Positions 46,467 to 56,041 are shown, numbered from the stretch's first letter. The stretch: 64,000 nt of DNA from Candidatus Thiodiazotropha sp. 'RUGA' (GCA_016842065.1 JAEPDS010000004.1:97892-161891); one strand, 5' to 3'. Notes: generated by a model not told the origin, from the letters alone. Program-made: numbers and translations.

Positions 46467-47654
46467 TTAATCTTCCAGAGTCTCAGGGAAGACCTTGAAT
46501 ACCCTGGCGCCAACCGCAACCATGGTCAGTGCAACTGCGATGCCTGCAACACCGAGTGCCGCTTCAGGCAGGGTAGGCACATAACTCATCACCTGTCCGT
46601 CGTAGAAACCACTCTCCACAACCTCTTTACCCGGGAACAGATTCATTGGGTAGGCCTGTCCACCGATGACAATCACATAGATCTGAAAGAAGCCACCGAT
46701 CAGCACCGCAACGGATGCCGCTGCAATCGCCCAGCGGGACTTTTCAAATGCCGGGGAGTAGATCAGGAACAGCGGAATGATGCTGCCGATGAAGATCTGA
46801 CCGATCCAGAACATCTGGGTATAGACACCACCATCGAGCAGGATAAAGCGCTCGATACCGTGATGCTGGGTAATGTAGAGATTGGTCAGGTTGTACGCCA
46901 GGGTGAAGTAGAACACCGCACCAACGAAAACCCCCAACAGGTTTTTAAGTTTGGTCAGACGGAAATCACCCAGTTCACGATCACCCCAGATGTAGGCGGC
47001 AATCAGGGTGATGATAAAGAAGGCCAGGCCATAGCTGAACGACATGATAACGAACATCGGAGCCATGATCGCTGCATCGTAAGCTTCCCGGGCGACCAGA
47101 AAACCGAAGATGGAACCGGTACCGGTGGTCAGAGCTATGCGCCAGAAGAAGGCGGCAAATCCGACGGTGCGGTTATATTTGTTTACGCTACGATCGATCA
47201 TGGTCCACAGATAGAGACCAACGATCACGAAGAATCCGGTGTAGAGTATGACGTTCCAGGCGAAGATTGACTTGAAGTTATACTCAGTCATGGCGACGAT
47301 CAGGCGGTCGGGACGTCCCAGATCGAGTACCAATACCATCAGGCCACCGGCCAACAGACCAATAGCCAGTAAACCAGAGTAGCGGCCCAGCGGCTTATAC
47401 AGCGGCCCACCGAAGACCGAGCCGATGGAAGCGACATTCAGCGCCCCGGAAGCGGCGACAATCAGAAAGATGGCGAATACATGAGGCAGCCCCCAGACAA
47501 TCTGGTTGGACATGCCGGTAACCCAGTGGCCATTGTGCTCCATGTAGTAGGCGGCACCCAGACCGATCGCGATGATCACACCCAACAGGGCCAGCCCGGA
47601 CCAGTATCTTGCCGGCGTGCCACAGTAAAGTTCGCGGTAATACATCTTACTCAT
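46467..47654 (-). CDS. dsrP: DsrP, NrfD-type membrane subunit of DsrMKJOP
   Basis: A 395-residue integral membrane protein of the NrfD/PsrC family with about ten spans, the quinone-interacting subunit next to DsrJO. The conserved opening (GLPHVFAIFLIVAASGALNVASIGSVFG) and ILYTGFFVIVGLYLWTMI are visible. It has no haem motif. It follows dsrO by 23 bp. The transcript is predicted to end or be attenuated after it. Confidence 0.93.
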   Translation of the reverse strand: MSKMYYRELYCGTPARYWSGLALLGVIIAIGLGAAYYMEHNGHWVTGMSNQIVWGLPHVFAIFLIVAASGALNVASIGSVFGGPLYKPLGRYSGLLAIGLLAGGLMVLVLDLGRPDRLIVAMTEYNFKSIFAWNVILYTGFFVIVGLYLWTMIDRSVNKYNRTVGFAAFFWRIALTTGTGSIFGFLVAREAYDAAIMAPMFVIMSFSYGLAFFIITLIAAYIWGDRELGDFRLTKLKNLLGVFVGAVFYFTLAYNLTNLYITQHHGIERFILLDGGVYTQMFWIGQIFIGSIIPLFLIYSPAFEKSRWAIAAASVAVLIGGFFQIYVIVIGGQAYPMNLFPGKEVVESGFYDGQVMSYVPTLPEAALGVAGIAVALTMVAVGARVFKVFPETLED

Positions 47655-47677
47655 TTTGAATCCTAGCTCCCCTCAGA

Positions 47678-48430
47678 TTACAGGTTGAGATAGCGCACGC
47701 CGGTATTCAACTCTAGGTCGGCCCGGATCTGTACTGAGTTGGTGGATTTAAGTGTCTTGCTGATCTCACTGTTCGGATCATTCAAGTCACCGAAAAGGAT
47801 GGCATCATGGCCCTCGTTGGTACAGGCTTCCTGGCAGGCCGTCTGCATAACCCCATCGTCGACACGATGCACACAGAGTGTGCAGGACTCAACGCAACCC
47901 TTGCCACGTGGTGCATTGACCGACTGTTCAGTCAGTGCTTCATGGATGAATGATCTGGCTTTATATGGACAGGCCATCATGCAGTAACGGCAACCGATGC
48001 AGCGGTGGCGATCCACCAGCACAATGCCGTCTACTCGCTTGAATGAGGCATTGGTCGGACAGACATCGACACAGGGCGGATGTTCACAATGCTGACACAT
48101 CATAACCAGTCGGTTTTCCCGACCAGTCTGCTTGTCTTTCAGTTTTACCGGACGAATCCAGACAGCGTCGGTTGCCGGTCTGCCATGGCCTTCTAGACCA
48201 TGTTCTGTATTACAGGCGTCGACACAGGCACTACAACCGTCAGCACATTTTTTACTGTCGATCAGCATGCCCCAACGATGTTTTGCATCGGCTCCGGCAG
48301 AAGCCTCATCACTGACAGAAGCAGCATGCAGAATCACGCCGGGTGCGATGGTCATGGCACCGGTTGCAGCAATGGCACCGCCAATCATTTTCCGGCGATC
48401 CATATTCGGCTGGTCACTCTTATTACTCAT
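47678..48430 (-). CDS. dsrO: DsrO, periplasmic iron-sulfur subunit
   Basis: A 250-residue ferredoxin-like protein with a Tat signal (DRRKMIGGAIAATGAMTIAPG). Mature cluster motifs include CADGCSACVDACNTEHG, CQHCEHPPCVDVCP, CIGCRYCMMACPYKARSF and CTLCVHRVDDGVMQTAC, giving up to four 4Fe-4S clusters as in NrfC/PsrB proteins. It links DsrJ with DsrP on the periplasmic side. Only two bp separate it from dsrJ. Confidence 0.94.
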   Translation of the reverse strand: MSNKSDQPNMDRRKMIGGAIAATGAMTIAPGVILHAASVSDEASAGADAKHRWGMLIDSKKCADGCSACVDACNTEHGLEGHGRPATDAVWIRPVKLKDKQTGRENRLVMMCQHCEHPPCVDVCPTNASFKRVDGIVLVDRHRCIGCRYCMMACPYKARSFIHEALTEQSVNAPRGKGCVESCTLCVHRVDDGVMQTACQEACTNEGHDAILFGDLNDPNSEISKTLKSTNSVQIRADLELNTGVRYLNL

Positions 48431-48432
48431 CT

Positions 48433-48909
48433 TCAGTCTCTCTGAATCCCAGCTGGCAGTTGAATATCAAGGCCTTCATGCGGATCGGAGTCACCACTAT
48501 GATGTCCTAATTTGGCAGCTCCGGCCTGTGTGTCGGGCGTTGTTCTGTGGCACTGAAAACAGGCAGGGCTCACCGCAACATACTCGTGACAAGCCTGACA
48601 AAACTGACCCTCATCGGTTACAGAGACCGCCTGACCTTGTTGATTCTTCGAGGCATGACAGTCGATACATTCCGACAGACTGTAATCGATGCCACGAATG
48701 CCATCCAGTACGGTGTCATCTCTGCCATGCTGCAGGTAGTCCATATGGTTCCTGCGCATCTGATCCGTTGGTGCCACGCAACTCTTAAGCGAAGCGGCTT
48801 TCGAATTTTCGGTCACAAAGCGACTCTCAGCGAACACCTGCATGGCAGGCGCCAACAGCGCCGCCAGCAGGATCAAGAGAGTACTGTTGCTGATGAGAGA
48901 ACTACGCAT
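48433..48909 (-). CDS. dsrJ: DsrJ, periplasmic trihaem cytochrome c
   Basis: A 158-residue cytochrome with an uncleaved signal anchor (STLLILLAALLAPAMQVFA) and three c-type haem sites: CIDCH, CQACH and CFQCH. An additional cysteine in LKSCVAP near residue 42 matches the unusual His/Cys-ligated haem known from A. vinosum DsrJ. Part of DsrMKJOP. It follows dsrL by eight bp. Confidence 0.94.
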   Translation of the reverse strand: MRSSLISNSTLLILLAALLAPAMQVFAESRFVTENSKAASLKSCVAPTDQMRRNHMDYLQHGRDDTVLDGIRGIDYSLSECIDCHASKNQQGQAVSVTDEGQFCQACHEYVAVSPACFQCHRTTPDTQAGAAKLGHHSGDSDPHEGLDIQLPAGIQRD

Positions 48910-48917
48910 CTCAGCTC

Positions 48918-50864
48918 CTATTCACCTAACCCCATTTGGATATAACCAGTTGGGCAGACATCGGTACAAACATGACAACCGATACACTTGTTGTAGTCTG
49001 TGTCCACATAGCGGCCAGTGGTGGTCTCATTGCGCTTGACGCGGAATACCGCATCCTGAGGACAGAAAACCACGCAGTTGTCACACTCGAAACACATGCC
49101 GCAGCTCATGCATCGCTTGGCCTCTTCCTGTACCTGTTCCTGGTTCAGACCACTCATACGCTCTTTGAAGTGGTGTAACACCTCTTCAGAGGTGGGAACA
49201 TCTTCTGAACGCAACAGACGCGGTGTAAATTCGAAGTGGCCGAGGAACAGATCGTTGGCAGGAATAACCTCCTGACGGGAACGATCCTCATAATTGTGGA
49301 CAGCAAATTTCGCAGAGTTGGTACCACGCAGATCACCTTCATCCTTATCGAAGGTTTCTGGCGACATATCCGCTTCTTTCAGCTTATCCAACAGGTCGAA
49401 GTGGTGTACATCTACCTTGGGACGCTTGGCCATGGTTTTCTTATTGATGTAGGCATCGATGCTTTCGCAGGCGATGGATGCCTGACCAATCGCGGTGGTC
49501 AGCAGATGAGGGCGAACGATATCACCAGCGACGAAGTGACCCTCTTTACCGGGTACCTGATAGAACTTGTCCGCATCGATCAGGTCGCGATCGTTGGCCA
49601 TATCCTCCAGGCCATCCATGTCGGCACTCTGACCAATCGCGGATACGATCAGATCAGCTTCCAGTACACGCTCGGTACCTTCGGTGGGAATCGGGGTCAT
49701 GCCGTCCATTGTACAGTCACAAACCTTCAGTCCAGTTGCACGACCGTCATCACCGACAATCACTTCCAGTGGCATTACGCCATCCAGAATCTCGCAACCT
49801 TCATGCAGTGCATCGTGAATCTCGTGCTGTGCGGCAAACATCTTATCCTTGGTGAACAAGGAAGTCAGAGTCGCAGCGGCAGGTGCAGCACCTTCGGCGA
49901 GCGCATCATCCTGATTCATGGTGATATCCAGCACCACATCTTCAGGATTGCCAGCGGCATCATTGGTGCCGAGACGACGGGCAACTGAAATTACGTCGAT
50001 AGAAGTATCACCACCACCGATACAGACCACATTCTTGGCCGTGACTTTCATGCGACCTTCGTTGAAGGCCTTGAGGAAGGCGACACCTGAGACACAGTTT
50101 GGTGTACCGACCCAGCCGTCAACCGGCAGATCGCGACCATTCTGGCAACCCAGTGCCCACAGGATGGCATCGTACTCTTTTTCGATATCGGCAACCGGAA
50201 CATCGGAACCGACCTTGACACCGGTACGGGTCTCAACGCCCATATCCAGAATACGCTGAATCTCAGCCTGCAGTTTATCGCGAGGGATACGATAGTTGGG
50301 GATGCCGTAACGCATCATACCGCCGAGCTCCGGATCCTTTTCGAATACGGTTACCCCGTGGCCCAGCTTACGCAGTTGGAAAGCAGCTGCCATACCAGCC
50401 GGTCCACCACCGATTACCGCGACTTTTTTACCGGTATCGGCGCCTGGAGTGAATTTGAAACCTTTCTCGATGGCGGTATCACCGATGTACTGCTCAACCG
50501 AGTTGATGCCGACGAAGTCTTCAACCTCGTTACGGTTACAGCCATCCTGACAAGGTGCCGGGCAGACACGGCCCATCATGGAAGGGAAAGGGTTAGCCTC
50601 GACAGCACGCTCGAAGGCATACTGCTCCCACTCCATACCTTCGGAAGGTTTTTCCTGCTCACGTACGATCGCCAGCCAGCCACGGATATCGTGACCAGAA
50701 GGACAGCCACCCTGACAGGGAGGTGTACGGTTGATATAGGTAGGGCACTTGTAGGATGTATCTTCCTGGAAGATCTTATCACCCCAATCATCCCACTCAT
50801 TGTCGCCGTCTTCAAAACGACGCCAAGTAACGTCTTTTTTCATCTCTTCGCTAGGAGTTGCCAT
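48918..50864 (-). CDS. dsrL: DsrL, iron-sulfur flavoprotein linking DsrAB to NAD(P)
   Basis: A 648-residue cytoplasmic oxidoreductase homologous to the small subunit of glutamate synthase. N-terminal cysteine motifs (CPTYINRTPPCQGGCPSG, CPAPCQDGCNR), the FAD site VIGGGPAGMAAAFQL, NAD(P) site CIGGGDTSID, and a C-terminal pair of ferredoxin clusters (CMSCGMCFECDNCVVFCP and CIGCHVCTDVCP). The C-terminal ferredoxin domain is the mark of DsrL. It is thought to take electrons from DsrAB during sulfur oxidation. Confidence 0.95.
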   Translation of the reverse strand: MATPSEEMKKDVTWRRFEDGDNEWDDWGDKIFQEDTSYKCPTYINRTPPCQGGCPSGHDIRGWLAIVREQEKPSEGMEWEQYAFERAVEANPFPSMMGRVCPAPCQDGCNRNEVEDFVGINSVEQYIGDTAIEKGFKFTPGADTGKKVAVIGGGPAGMAAAFQLRKLGHGVTVFEKDPELGGMMRYGIPNYRIPRDKLQAEIQRILDMGVETRTGVKVGSDVPVADIEKEYDAILWALGCQNGRDLPVDGWVGTPNCVSGVAFLKAFNEGRMKVTAKNVVCIGGGDTSIDVISVARRLGTNDAAGNPEDVVLDITMNQDDALAEGAAPAAATLTSLFTKDKMFAAQHEIHDALHEGCEILDGVMPLEVIVGDDGRATGLKVCDCTMDGMTPIPTEGTERVLEADLIVSAIGQSADMDGLEDMANDRDLIDADKFYQVPGKEGHFVAGDIVRPHLLTTAIGQASIACESIDAYINKKTMAKRPKVDVHHFDLLDKLKEADMSPETFDKDEGDLRGTNSAKFAVHNYEDRSRQEVIPANDLFLGHFEFTPRLLRSEDVPTSEEVLHHFKERMSGLNQEQVQEEAKRCMSCGMCFECDNCVVFCPQDAVFRVKRNETTTGRYVDTDYNKCIGCHVCTDVCPTGYIQMGLGE

Positions 50865-50943
50865 ATTCAGTCTCCTGATAGAACTTATCTTGGTCGTGCC
50901 CTACACAGGGTAGGAATCTATGTTGCGCTAGTTAATCGAATCT

Positions 50944-52476
50944 CTAATCATCGTCGCCATAGTCCGGTGCTTCCTCGGGTGGCGTTTTTCGGTTCAACAC
51001 AATGGCGTTACTGACCAATTGGTGAACACTGACGATCTGGAACATATCCATACCGTAGTAAGGTAATACCTTGGTGAACTGACTCTTGCAGATGGCGCAG
51101 ATCGCAGCCAAATGGGTAACACCTTTCTCTTCCATGACATTCTTGAAGGCGCTCATCCGAGGCTTCGCCCCTTTGACGCGCACTTCCATCAAATCATCGG
51201 TCAGCAGACCACCACCACCGCCACAGCAGAAGGTGCGCTCATGGATGGTGTCCCACTCCATGTCGTGGTAGTTGTTGACGACTGCCTTGATGACTTTACG
51301 GGGAATCTCAAACTGGCCACCCGGGGTATCACCCATGCGGGAGGCGCGGGCCACGTTGCATGAGTCGTGGAAGGTGATCGACATATCGTCATTTTCCGAC
51401 TTGTCGAACTCCAGAGTACCCTTCTCGATCTCGTTCAAGGTGAACTCGCAGATATGCTGCGGTACCGGATAGTCCGGATCGAGGAAATCGAATGGACCGG
51501 CCAGGGTGTTGAGGAAACTGTAGGCAATACGCCAGGCGTGACCGCACTCACCAAAGACAATGCGTTTAACACCAAGCTCTAGTGCCGCTTCACGGATTCT
51601 CAATGATACCCGGCGCATATTTTCATAGCTGCCGATGAACATGCCGAAGTTACCGGCTTCCGAGGCGGTGGTGCTCAATGTCCAGCTGACCCCGGCTTCA
51701 TGGAAGACCTTGCCGTAACCGATCAAGCCATCCACATGGGGCTCGGCAAAGAAGTCAGCTGAAGGGGTAACCAGAAGAATGTCGGCGCCTTTCACATCCA
51801 GCGGATATTTAACGGCGACTTCATCCTCGTCGTAAACATCTTCCTCCAAACCTTCAAGGGTGTTGAGGATAGCAGGTCCGGGCAGGCCCAGGTTGTTACC
51901 GATTTTGTGTACCTTGCCGATGATCTCGTTACAGTACTTCTGACCGACACCGATGGAATCGAGAATCTCTCTGGCAGCCATGGAGATCTCGGCAGTATCG
52001 ATACCATATGGGCAGAACACTGAGCAGCGTCGGCATTGTGAACACTGGTGAAAATAGCTGTACCAATCGTCGATGATCTCTTCGCTCAAATCGGCAGCGC
52101 CGACCAGTTTCGGAAAATACTTTCCGGCGAAGGTGAAGTAACGACGATAGACTTTACGCAGCAGGTCCTGACGACCCACCGGCATATTCTTGGGATCCTG
52201 GGTACCGAGAAAATAGTGGCATTTATCCGTACAGGAACCACATTTCACACAGGCATCCATGAAAACCTGGAATGAGCGATAGCGGCTCAGCAGATCGCCC
52301 ATCTTGTCGATAGCGACCTCTTTCCAGTTCTCTACTTTCTCACCGGGAAACCCCAAATCTGTCTGATGTTCAGGTTTGGCCACAAAGCAAGTGATATGCT
52401 CCATGGTACCTTCGACCAATTCAGGAACTTCGATGTGTTCACTCAGTTCCGGTGTTTTGAATTCAGCTCCAGCCAT
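50944..52476 (-). CDS. dsrK: DsrK, HdrD-like catalytic subunit of DsrMKJOP
   Basis: A 510-residue cytoplasmic iron-sulfur protein related to heterodisulfide reductase HdrD. Two 4Fe-4S motifs (CVKCGSCTDKCHYF and CSQCRRCSVFCPYG) precede cysteine-rich CCG-type regions (FHDSCNVAR and TFCCGGGGGL, then ICAICKSQF), which bind the special catalytic cluster. It is believed to react with the DsrC disulfide or trisulfide. It lies 28 bp after dsrM. Confidence 0.95.
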   Translation of the reverse strand: MAGAEFKTPELSEHIEVPELVEGTMEHITCFVAKPEHQTDLGFPGEKVENWKEVAIDKMGDLLSRYRSFQVFMDACVKCGSCTDKCHYFLGTQDPKNMPVGRQDLLRKVYRRYFTFAGKYFPKLVGAADLSEEIIDDWYSYFHQCSQCRRCSVFCPYGIDTAEISMAAREILDSIGVGQKYCNEIIGKVHKIGNNLGLPGPAILNTLEGLEEDVYDEDEVAVKYPLDVKGADILLVTPSADFFAEPHVDGLIGYGKVFHEAGVSWTLSTTASEAGNFGMFIGSYENMRRVSLRIREAALELGVKRIVFGECGHAWRIAYSFLNTLAGPFDFLDPDYPVPQHICEFTLNEIEKGTLEFDKSENDDMSITFHDSCNVARASRMGDTPGGQFEIPRKVIKAVVNNYHDMEWDTIHERTFCCGGGGGLLTDDLMEVRVKGAKPRMSAFKNVMEEKGVTHLAAICAICKSQFTKVLPYYGMDMFQIVSVHQLVSNAIVLNRKTPPEEAPDYGDDD

Positions 52477-52504
52477 TTGTAACCCTCATCGGCCAAGCGT
52501 GGAC

Positions 52505-53227
52505 TTAAGACTCTTCAAACTTTCTGGCCCACTCGACCAAGTGACGACGCTCACGCGGATTGTCCACTTGATTACGGGTTGGGCTGAAGAAGACCCCGGG
52601 AATATGCAACAGCTTGCTGAATGGCAGCAAGATCATCAGCACAGCAACCAGAGTCAAATGTATCAACAGGATCGGATCCATCGGCAGCTCGCCACCGCTC
52701 AGGGTCCAGAATCCGGTAAAAAATTGCTTCACTGCCACAACATCGGTGTGGATGACAAATGTCATCATGGCGCCGCTCATGCCGATCATCAGCAGAATCA
52801 GCAGCCAGAGGTAATCGGATGGTGCAGAGATATAGCGAACCCGGTCAACGAAAATGCGTCGAACCAACAGACCCGCCAGACCCGCAACCATGGCAAAGGC
52901 AGCATACTTACCGAAGGGCTGGATCAACTGGATCGGCAGCCATACAGGATCGATGAAGTAGCGCACATGTCTCAGCAGGACCAGGAAAAGCCCCATGTGG
53001 AACATCCAGGAAAAGATCCAGGTCCACTTGGTACTCTTGAACAGACTCTCAAAGAGCACAACTTCGCGAAACAGTCTGAAAACAACCCCGGTCTGAGTCA
53101 CAGGCGCCGGAGTCGTGGGAATCTTTAGTGGTGCAGGTGTCTTGGCATACTGGACGATTTTTCTCGCCAAGCCAATTACCAGAACGATGGTCGCTACGAT
53201 AAACAGCAACGCGTAGACAGATGACAT
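52505..53227 (-). CDS. dsrM: DsrM, NarI-like b-type cytochrome
   Basis: A 240-residue membrane protein with about five spans resembling NarI. Histidines suited to haem b lie in MFHMGLFLVLLRHVRYF and in LIHLTLVAVLMILLPFSKLLHI. It exchanges electrons between the quinone pool and DsrK. It is separated from dsrC by 78 bp containing a very stable hairpin. Confidence 0.94.
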   Translation of the reverse strand: MSSVYALLFIVATIVLVIGLARKIVQYAKTPAPLKIPTTPAPVTQTGVVFRLFREVVLFESLFKSTKWTWIFSWMFHMGLFLVLLRHVRYFIDPVWLPIQLIQPFGKYAAFAMVAGLAGLLVRRIFVDRVRYISAPSDYLWLLILLMIGMSGAMMTFVIHTDVVAVKQFFTGFWTLSGGELPMDPILLIHLTLVAVLMILLPFSKLLHIPGVFFSPTRNQVDNPRERRHLVEWARKFEES

Positions 53228-53262
53228 GTTCCTGCGTTCCTCAAGTGTTGGTCTGATTCACC

Positions 53263-53290
53263 GGCGGGTGAATGCCAGCATTCACCCGCC
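53263..53290 (-). ncRNA. Very stable hairpin between dsrC and dsrM
   Basis: GGCGGGTGAATGC and GCATTCACCCGCC form a perfect 13-bp stem around two nt, 15 nt past the dsrC stop. No T-run follows on the minus strand, so it is not a classical terminator; it may protect the dsrC 3' end or be a processing site. Confidence 0.85.
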
Positions 53291-53305
53291 CAGTGCATAG
53301 GTCTC

Positions 53306-53638
53306 TTAGATACAGCCAGTAGGCTTAGGCAGACCGGCGAAACGGCAAGCCTGCTTACCAGGGCCATATGGGAAAAGGGCATACAGGTATTTAGAGTTGC
53401 CTTTCTCCTTACCCAGCTTCTTACCAACAGCTTTGGTTAGAACGCGCACGGCTGGAGCAATCTGGTACTCTTCATAGTACTCACGCAGGAAGTTGATGAT
53501 CTCCCAATGCTCACTGGTCAGCTCGAGGTCATCCTCTTTCGCCATAACTTCAGCAACTGCAGGCTCCCATTCGCCCAGGTTGGTCAGGTAACCCTCTTCA
53601 TCAGTTTCGAAGGTCTTACCATTTGCTTCGATAGCCAT
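53306..53638 (-). CDS. dsrC: DsrC, sulfur carrier protein
   Basis: A 110-residue protein that carries sulfur on its flexible C-terminal arm, as substrate of DsrAB and partner of DsrEFH and DsrK. Both conserved cysteines are present, C98 (QACRFAG) and C109 (TGCI), at the canonical spacing of ten residues between them. The helix-turn-helix-like LTSEHWEIINFLREYYEEY segment is typical. Good ribosome site GGAGAG. The stable hairpin just after its stop suggests separate mRNA stability. Confidence 0.97.
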   Translation of the reverse strand: MAIEANGKTFETDEEGYLTNLGEWEPAVAEVMAKEDDLELTSEHWEIINFLREYYEEYQIAPAVRVLTKAVGKKLGKEKGNSKYLYALFPYGPGKQACRFAGLPKPTGCI

Positions 53639-53681
53639 ATTTTCTCTCCAAATTACGTTACAGAGTTGTTCAGTAAACTAA

Positions 53682-53987
53682 TCAGACCCAAGCCTGTACT
53701 TTGTCGTTCTCCGCAGAGAGGGCGACAAACTTGGCATAGTCCACGATTTCGATACCATCAACGACCTTGTCTTCAGCGACACCGCGCGCTTTCAGGTCGG
53801 GGCCCAGTACATAGAAGCTGACACCGCTGGCTGCGGCTATCTTGTCAGCGATCGCTGTGCCTTTGATCGCACCATAGATACCATCTTCATACATCAGCAC
53901 GGCACTGCCCTGTTTGGCATAGCCCAGACAGCTGTCCATAGAAGACTTCTCGAAAGGTGATTTATTGACTGTGTGTAGCGTGCTCAT
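53682..53987 (-). CDS. dsrH: DsrH, sulfur relay subunit
   Basis: A 101-residue TusB-like subunit of the DsrE2F2H2 sulfurtransferase. The start at 53987 has GGGG eight nt upstream and places the conserved cysteine at position 20 (SSMDSC), as in A. vinosum. Pattern GSAVLMYEDGIYGAIKG and FYVLGPDLKARGV are typical. It lies between dsrF and dsrC. Confidence 0.95.
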   Translation of the reverse strand: MSTLHTVNKSPFEKSSMDSCLGYAKQGSAVLMYEDGIYGAIKGTAIADKIAAASGVSFYVLGPDLKARGVAEDKVVDGIEIVDYAKFVALSAENDKVQAWV

Positions 53988-54002
53988 TATCAATACCCCA
54001 AA

Positions 54003-54413
54003 TTAGAAGCTAAACATGACATCTTGTTCTTCCATGATGTCTGCCAATTCAGCACGACTCACAACTTTGATCGAATCCTTCTCGGCCCAATCATCGTCTT
54101 CGTCTTCATAGGTGAGCGGCATCAGGTCATCAAGTGTCAGACCACGCTCTTCGAGAGACTCTTTCTCGACGAACAGCTTGGTCACATCGTAATCACCCAG
54201 TGCCTGGTATGTTGGGGAGAAGTTCTTCATGTCCACCTCAGCGGTGTCCTGCCCCTTTACCAACTGATATACACCGTCATCCAGGAAAGCCAGACTTACG
54301 TCCTGGTCAAACGCTGCCCCAATCAACACAACTTCCAGTGACTCCCAGGCATAGATGGTGCCATAGGGAGCACGGCGGTTGAGGTACATGAATTTTTTAA
54401 TCTGCTCAGACAT
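54003..54413 (-). CDS. dsrF: DsrF, sulfur relay subunit
   Basis: A 136-residue TusC-like subunit of DsrEFH. The start at 54413 (MSEQIKKFMYLNRRAPYGT) follows AGAGG. The core YAWESLEVVLIGAAFDQDVSLAFLDDGVYQLVKG is conserved. No cysteine is present, as expected for this structural subunit. Ten bp after dsrE. Confidence 0.95.
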   Translation of the reverse strand: MSEQIKKFMYLNRRAPYGTIYAWESLEVVLIGAAFDQDVSLAFLDDGVYQLVKGQDTAEVDMKNFSPTYQALGDYDVTKLFVEKESLEERGLTLDDLMPLTYEDEDDDWAEKDSIKVVSRAELADIMEEQDVMFSF

Positions 54414-54429
54414 GATCAACCTCTATGCT

Positions 54430-54822
54430 TTAATCACCGAAAACCACCAGTCGCTCGGACTGAATGCCCGCTTCGACCAACTGCCCGAGACCGGAGATAC
54501 GAAAGTTGTCAGCGATGTTTTCAGCGTCCTTTCCGTTACGCTGCATCTCACCTTCATCAACGATGCCGCGACGCTGGGCTGCTGCAACGCAGACAACCAT
54601 GTCGAGATCGTATTTTTTCGCCAGTTCCGACCACCGGTTGACGATATTACGATCATCCTGTGGCGGGGTTGTGAGCTTGGTACCGTTATTCACACCGTCG
54701 TGATAGAAGAAGACACGCATCACTTCGTGCCCACTTTCCAGCGCGGCTTTGGTGAACTGGTACGCTGAGTCCGTAGCCTGATGTTGGTACGGACCTTCAT
54801 TTACCTGAATCGCAAATTTCAT
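54430..54822 (-). CDS. dsrE: DsrE, sulfurtransferase subunit
   Basis: A 130-residue TusD-like subunit that carries persulfide to DsrC. The active cysteine is C78 in DMVVCVAAAQRRGI, the same position as in A. vinosum DsrE. Typical N-terminus MKFAIQVNEGPYQHQATDSAY. Presence of the complete DsrEFH with DsrC points to the oxidative direction of the pathway. Confidence 0.96.
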   Translation of the reverse strand: MKFAIQVNEGPYQHQATDSAYQFTKAALESGHEVMRVFFYHDGVNNGTKLTTPPQDDRNIVNRWSELAKKYDLDMVVCVAAAQRRGIVDEGEMQRNGKDAENIADNFRISGLGQLVEAGIQSERLVVFGD

Positions 54823-54866
54823 CAGTATGACCTTCCTGTTAATTGCCTATACAAATGCAGCCGTTC

Positions 54867-55937
54867 TTAGAAACGGATGTGAGCAGAGGCATTCAGGTTG
54901 CTACGACCACCACGCCAGTTATCGATGTGATACTTGGTGAAAGGCAGACCGGTCTTCTCGAAGAATTTTGGCCAACCGATGCGATCAGCCCACTCACCGA
55001 TGCGTTCCCAATCCTTGGCGTCTTCTTTATAAGCGCTGAGGATCTGCTTAACGATGGTAGAAACTTCAGGCCAACGTGGTGGGTTGTTCGGTACGCCGGC
55101 AGCTACCAGTTTATGGAAGGTCGGCTTGGAACGGGCATTGGAGTTCTTACCACCCACCCAGATCGCGAACTTGGAGTGCTCTGGGTCGTTGATCTGCATT
55201 GGCGGACATGGCGGAAAGCAGGCGCCGCAGCAGATACATTTCTTTTCGTCAACTTCCAGAGAAGGCTTACCGTTAACCATCGCAGGACGAATCGCAGCAA
55301 CCGGGCAACGGGCAACAACCGAAGGACGCTCACAAACATTGGCCACTTGGCTGTGATCAATCTTCGGCGGCTTGGTGTGCTGGATGTTGATCGCGATATC
55401 GCCCTGGCCACCACAGTTGATCTGGCAGCAAGAGGTGGTGATACGCACACGGTTAGGCATCTCTTCCTTTACGAAATCGTCGTAGAGGTCATCCATCAGT
55501 GCTTTTACAGCACCGGATGCATCGGTACCCGGGATGTCGCAGTGCAACCAACCCTGGGTGTGAGAGATCATGGAGACCGAAGGACCGGTACCACCGATCG
55601 GGAAGCCTTCCTCATTCAGTTTATCGATCAGCGGCTGAACCTTGGATTCATCACCGACCATGTACTCGATGTTGGAACGGATGGTGAAGCGAACGTAGCC
55701 TTCCGCATACTCATCTGCAATGTCCATCAGCTTACGAATGGTGTAGAGATCCATCTGACGCTGAGTACCGGCACGCACTGTCCAGATACTGTCACCACTC
55801 TTGGCAACATGACGCAGGACACCAGGACGCAGGCGCTCATGCCAGGACCATTGGCCATAGTTTTTCTTCAGGACGGGGTGCAAGTAGGGCTCCATCTCCG
55901 GGACGCCACTCTCGATCGGCATACGAGGTTCCGACAT
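54867..55937 (-). CDS. dsrB: Dissimilatory sulfite reductase (reverse type), beta subunit
   Basis: A 356-residue subunit of the sirohaem enzyme that oxidises DsrC-bound sulfur to sulfite. The start at 55937 (MSEPRMPIES) has GGAGG upstream. Sirohaem/4Fe-4S cysteines appear in RITTSCCQINCGGQGDIA and a ferredoxin site in CICCGACFPPCPPM near residue 240. The substrate region RFTIRSNIEYM is conserved. Pairs with DsrA in the cytoplasm. Confidence 0.96.
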   Translation of the reverse strand: MSEPRMPIESGVPEMEPYLHPVLKKNYGQWSWHERLRPGVLRHVAKSGDSIWTVRAGTQRQMDLYTIRKLMDIADEYAEGYVRFTIRSNIEYMVGDESKVQPLIDKLNEEGFPIGGTGPSVSMISHTQGWLHCDIPGTDASGAVKALMDDLYDDFVKEEMPNRVRITTSCCQINCGGQGDIAINIQHTKPPKIDHSQVANVCERPSVVARCPVAAIRPAMVNGKPSLEVDEKKCICCGACFPPCPPMQINDPEHSKFAIWVGGKNSNARSKPTFHKLVAAGVPNNPPRWPEVSTIVKQILSAYKEDAKDWERIGEWADRIGWPKFFEKTGLPFTKYHIDNWRGGRSNLNASAHIRF

Positions 55938-56041
55938 ACCTACCTCCAAAAAAATAGGGTAATTGATTCGTTTTTAGGGGCATCCGGGCGATCCCGGTGC
56001 CCCCATTGAAAACTGCTGCTTTCAGTCAGCAGAAGACAAAA

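Noticed and set aside
54843-56009. Long plus-strand frame of 388 codons
   Set aside because: It is exactly antisense to dsrB, whose protein has all expected motifs; the frame lacks a ribosome site and recognisable sequence.
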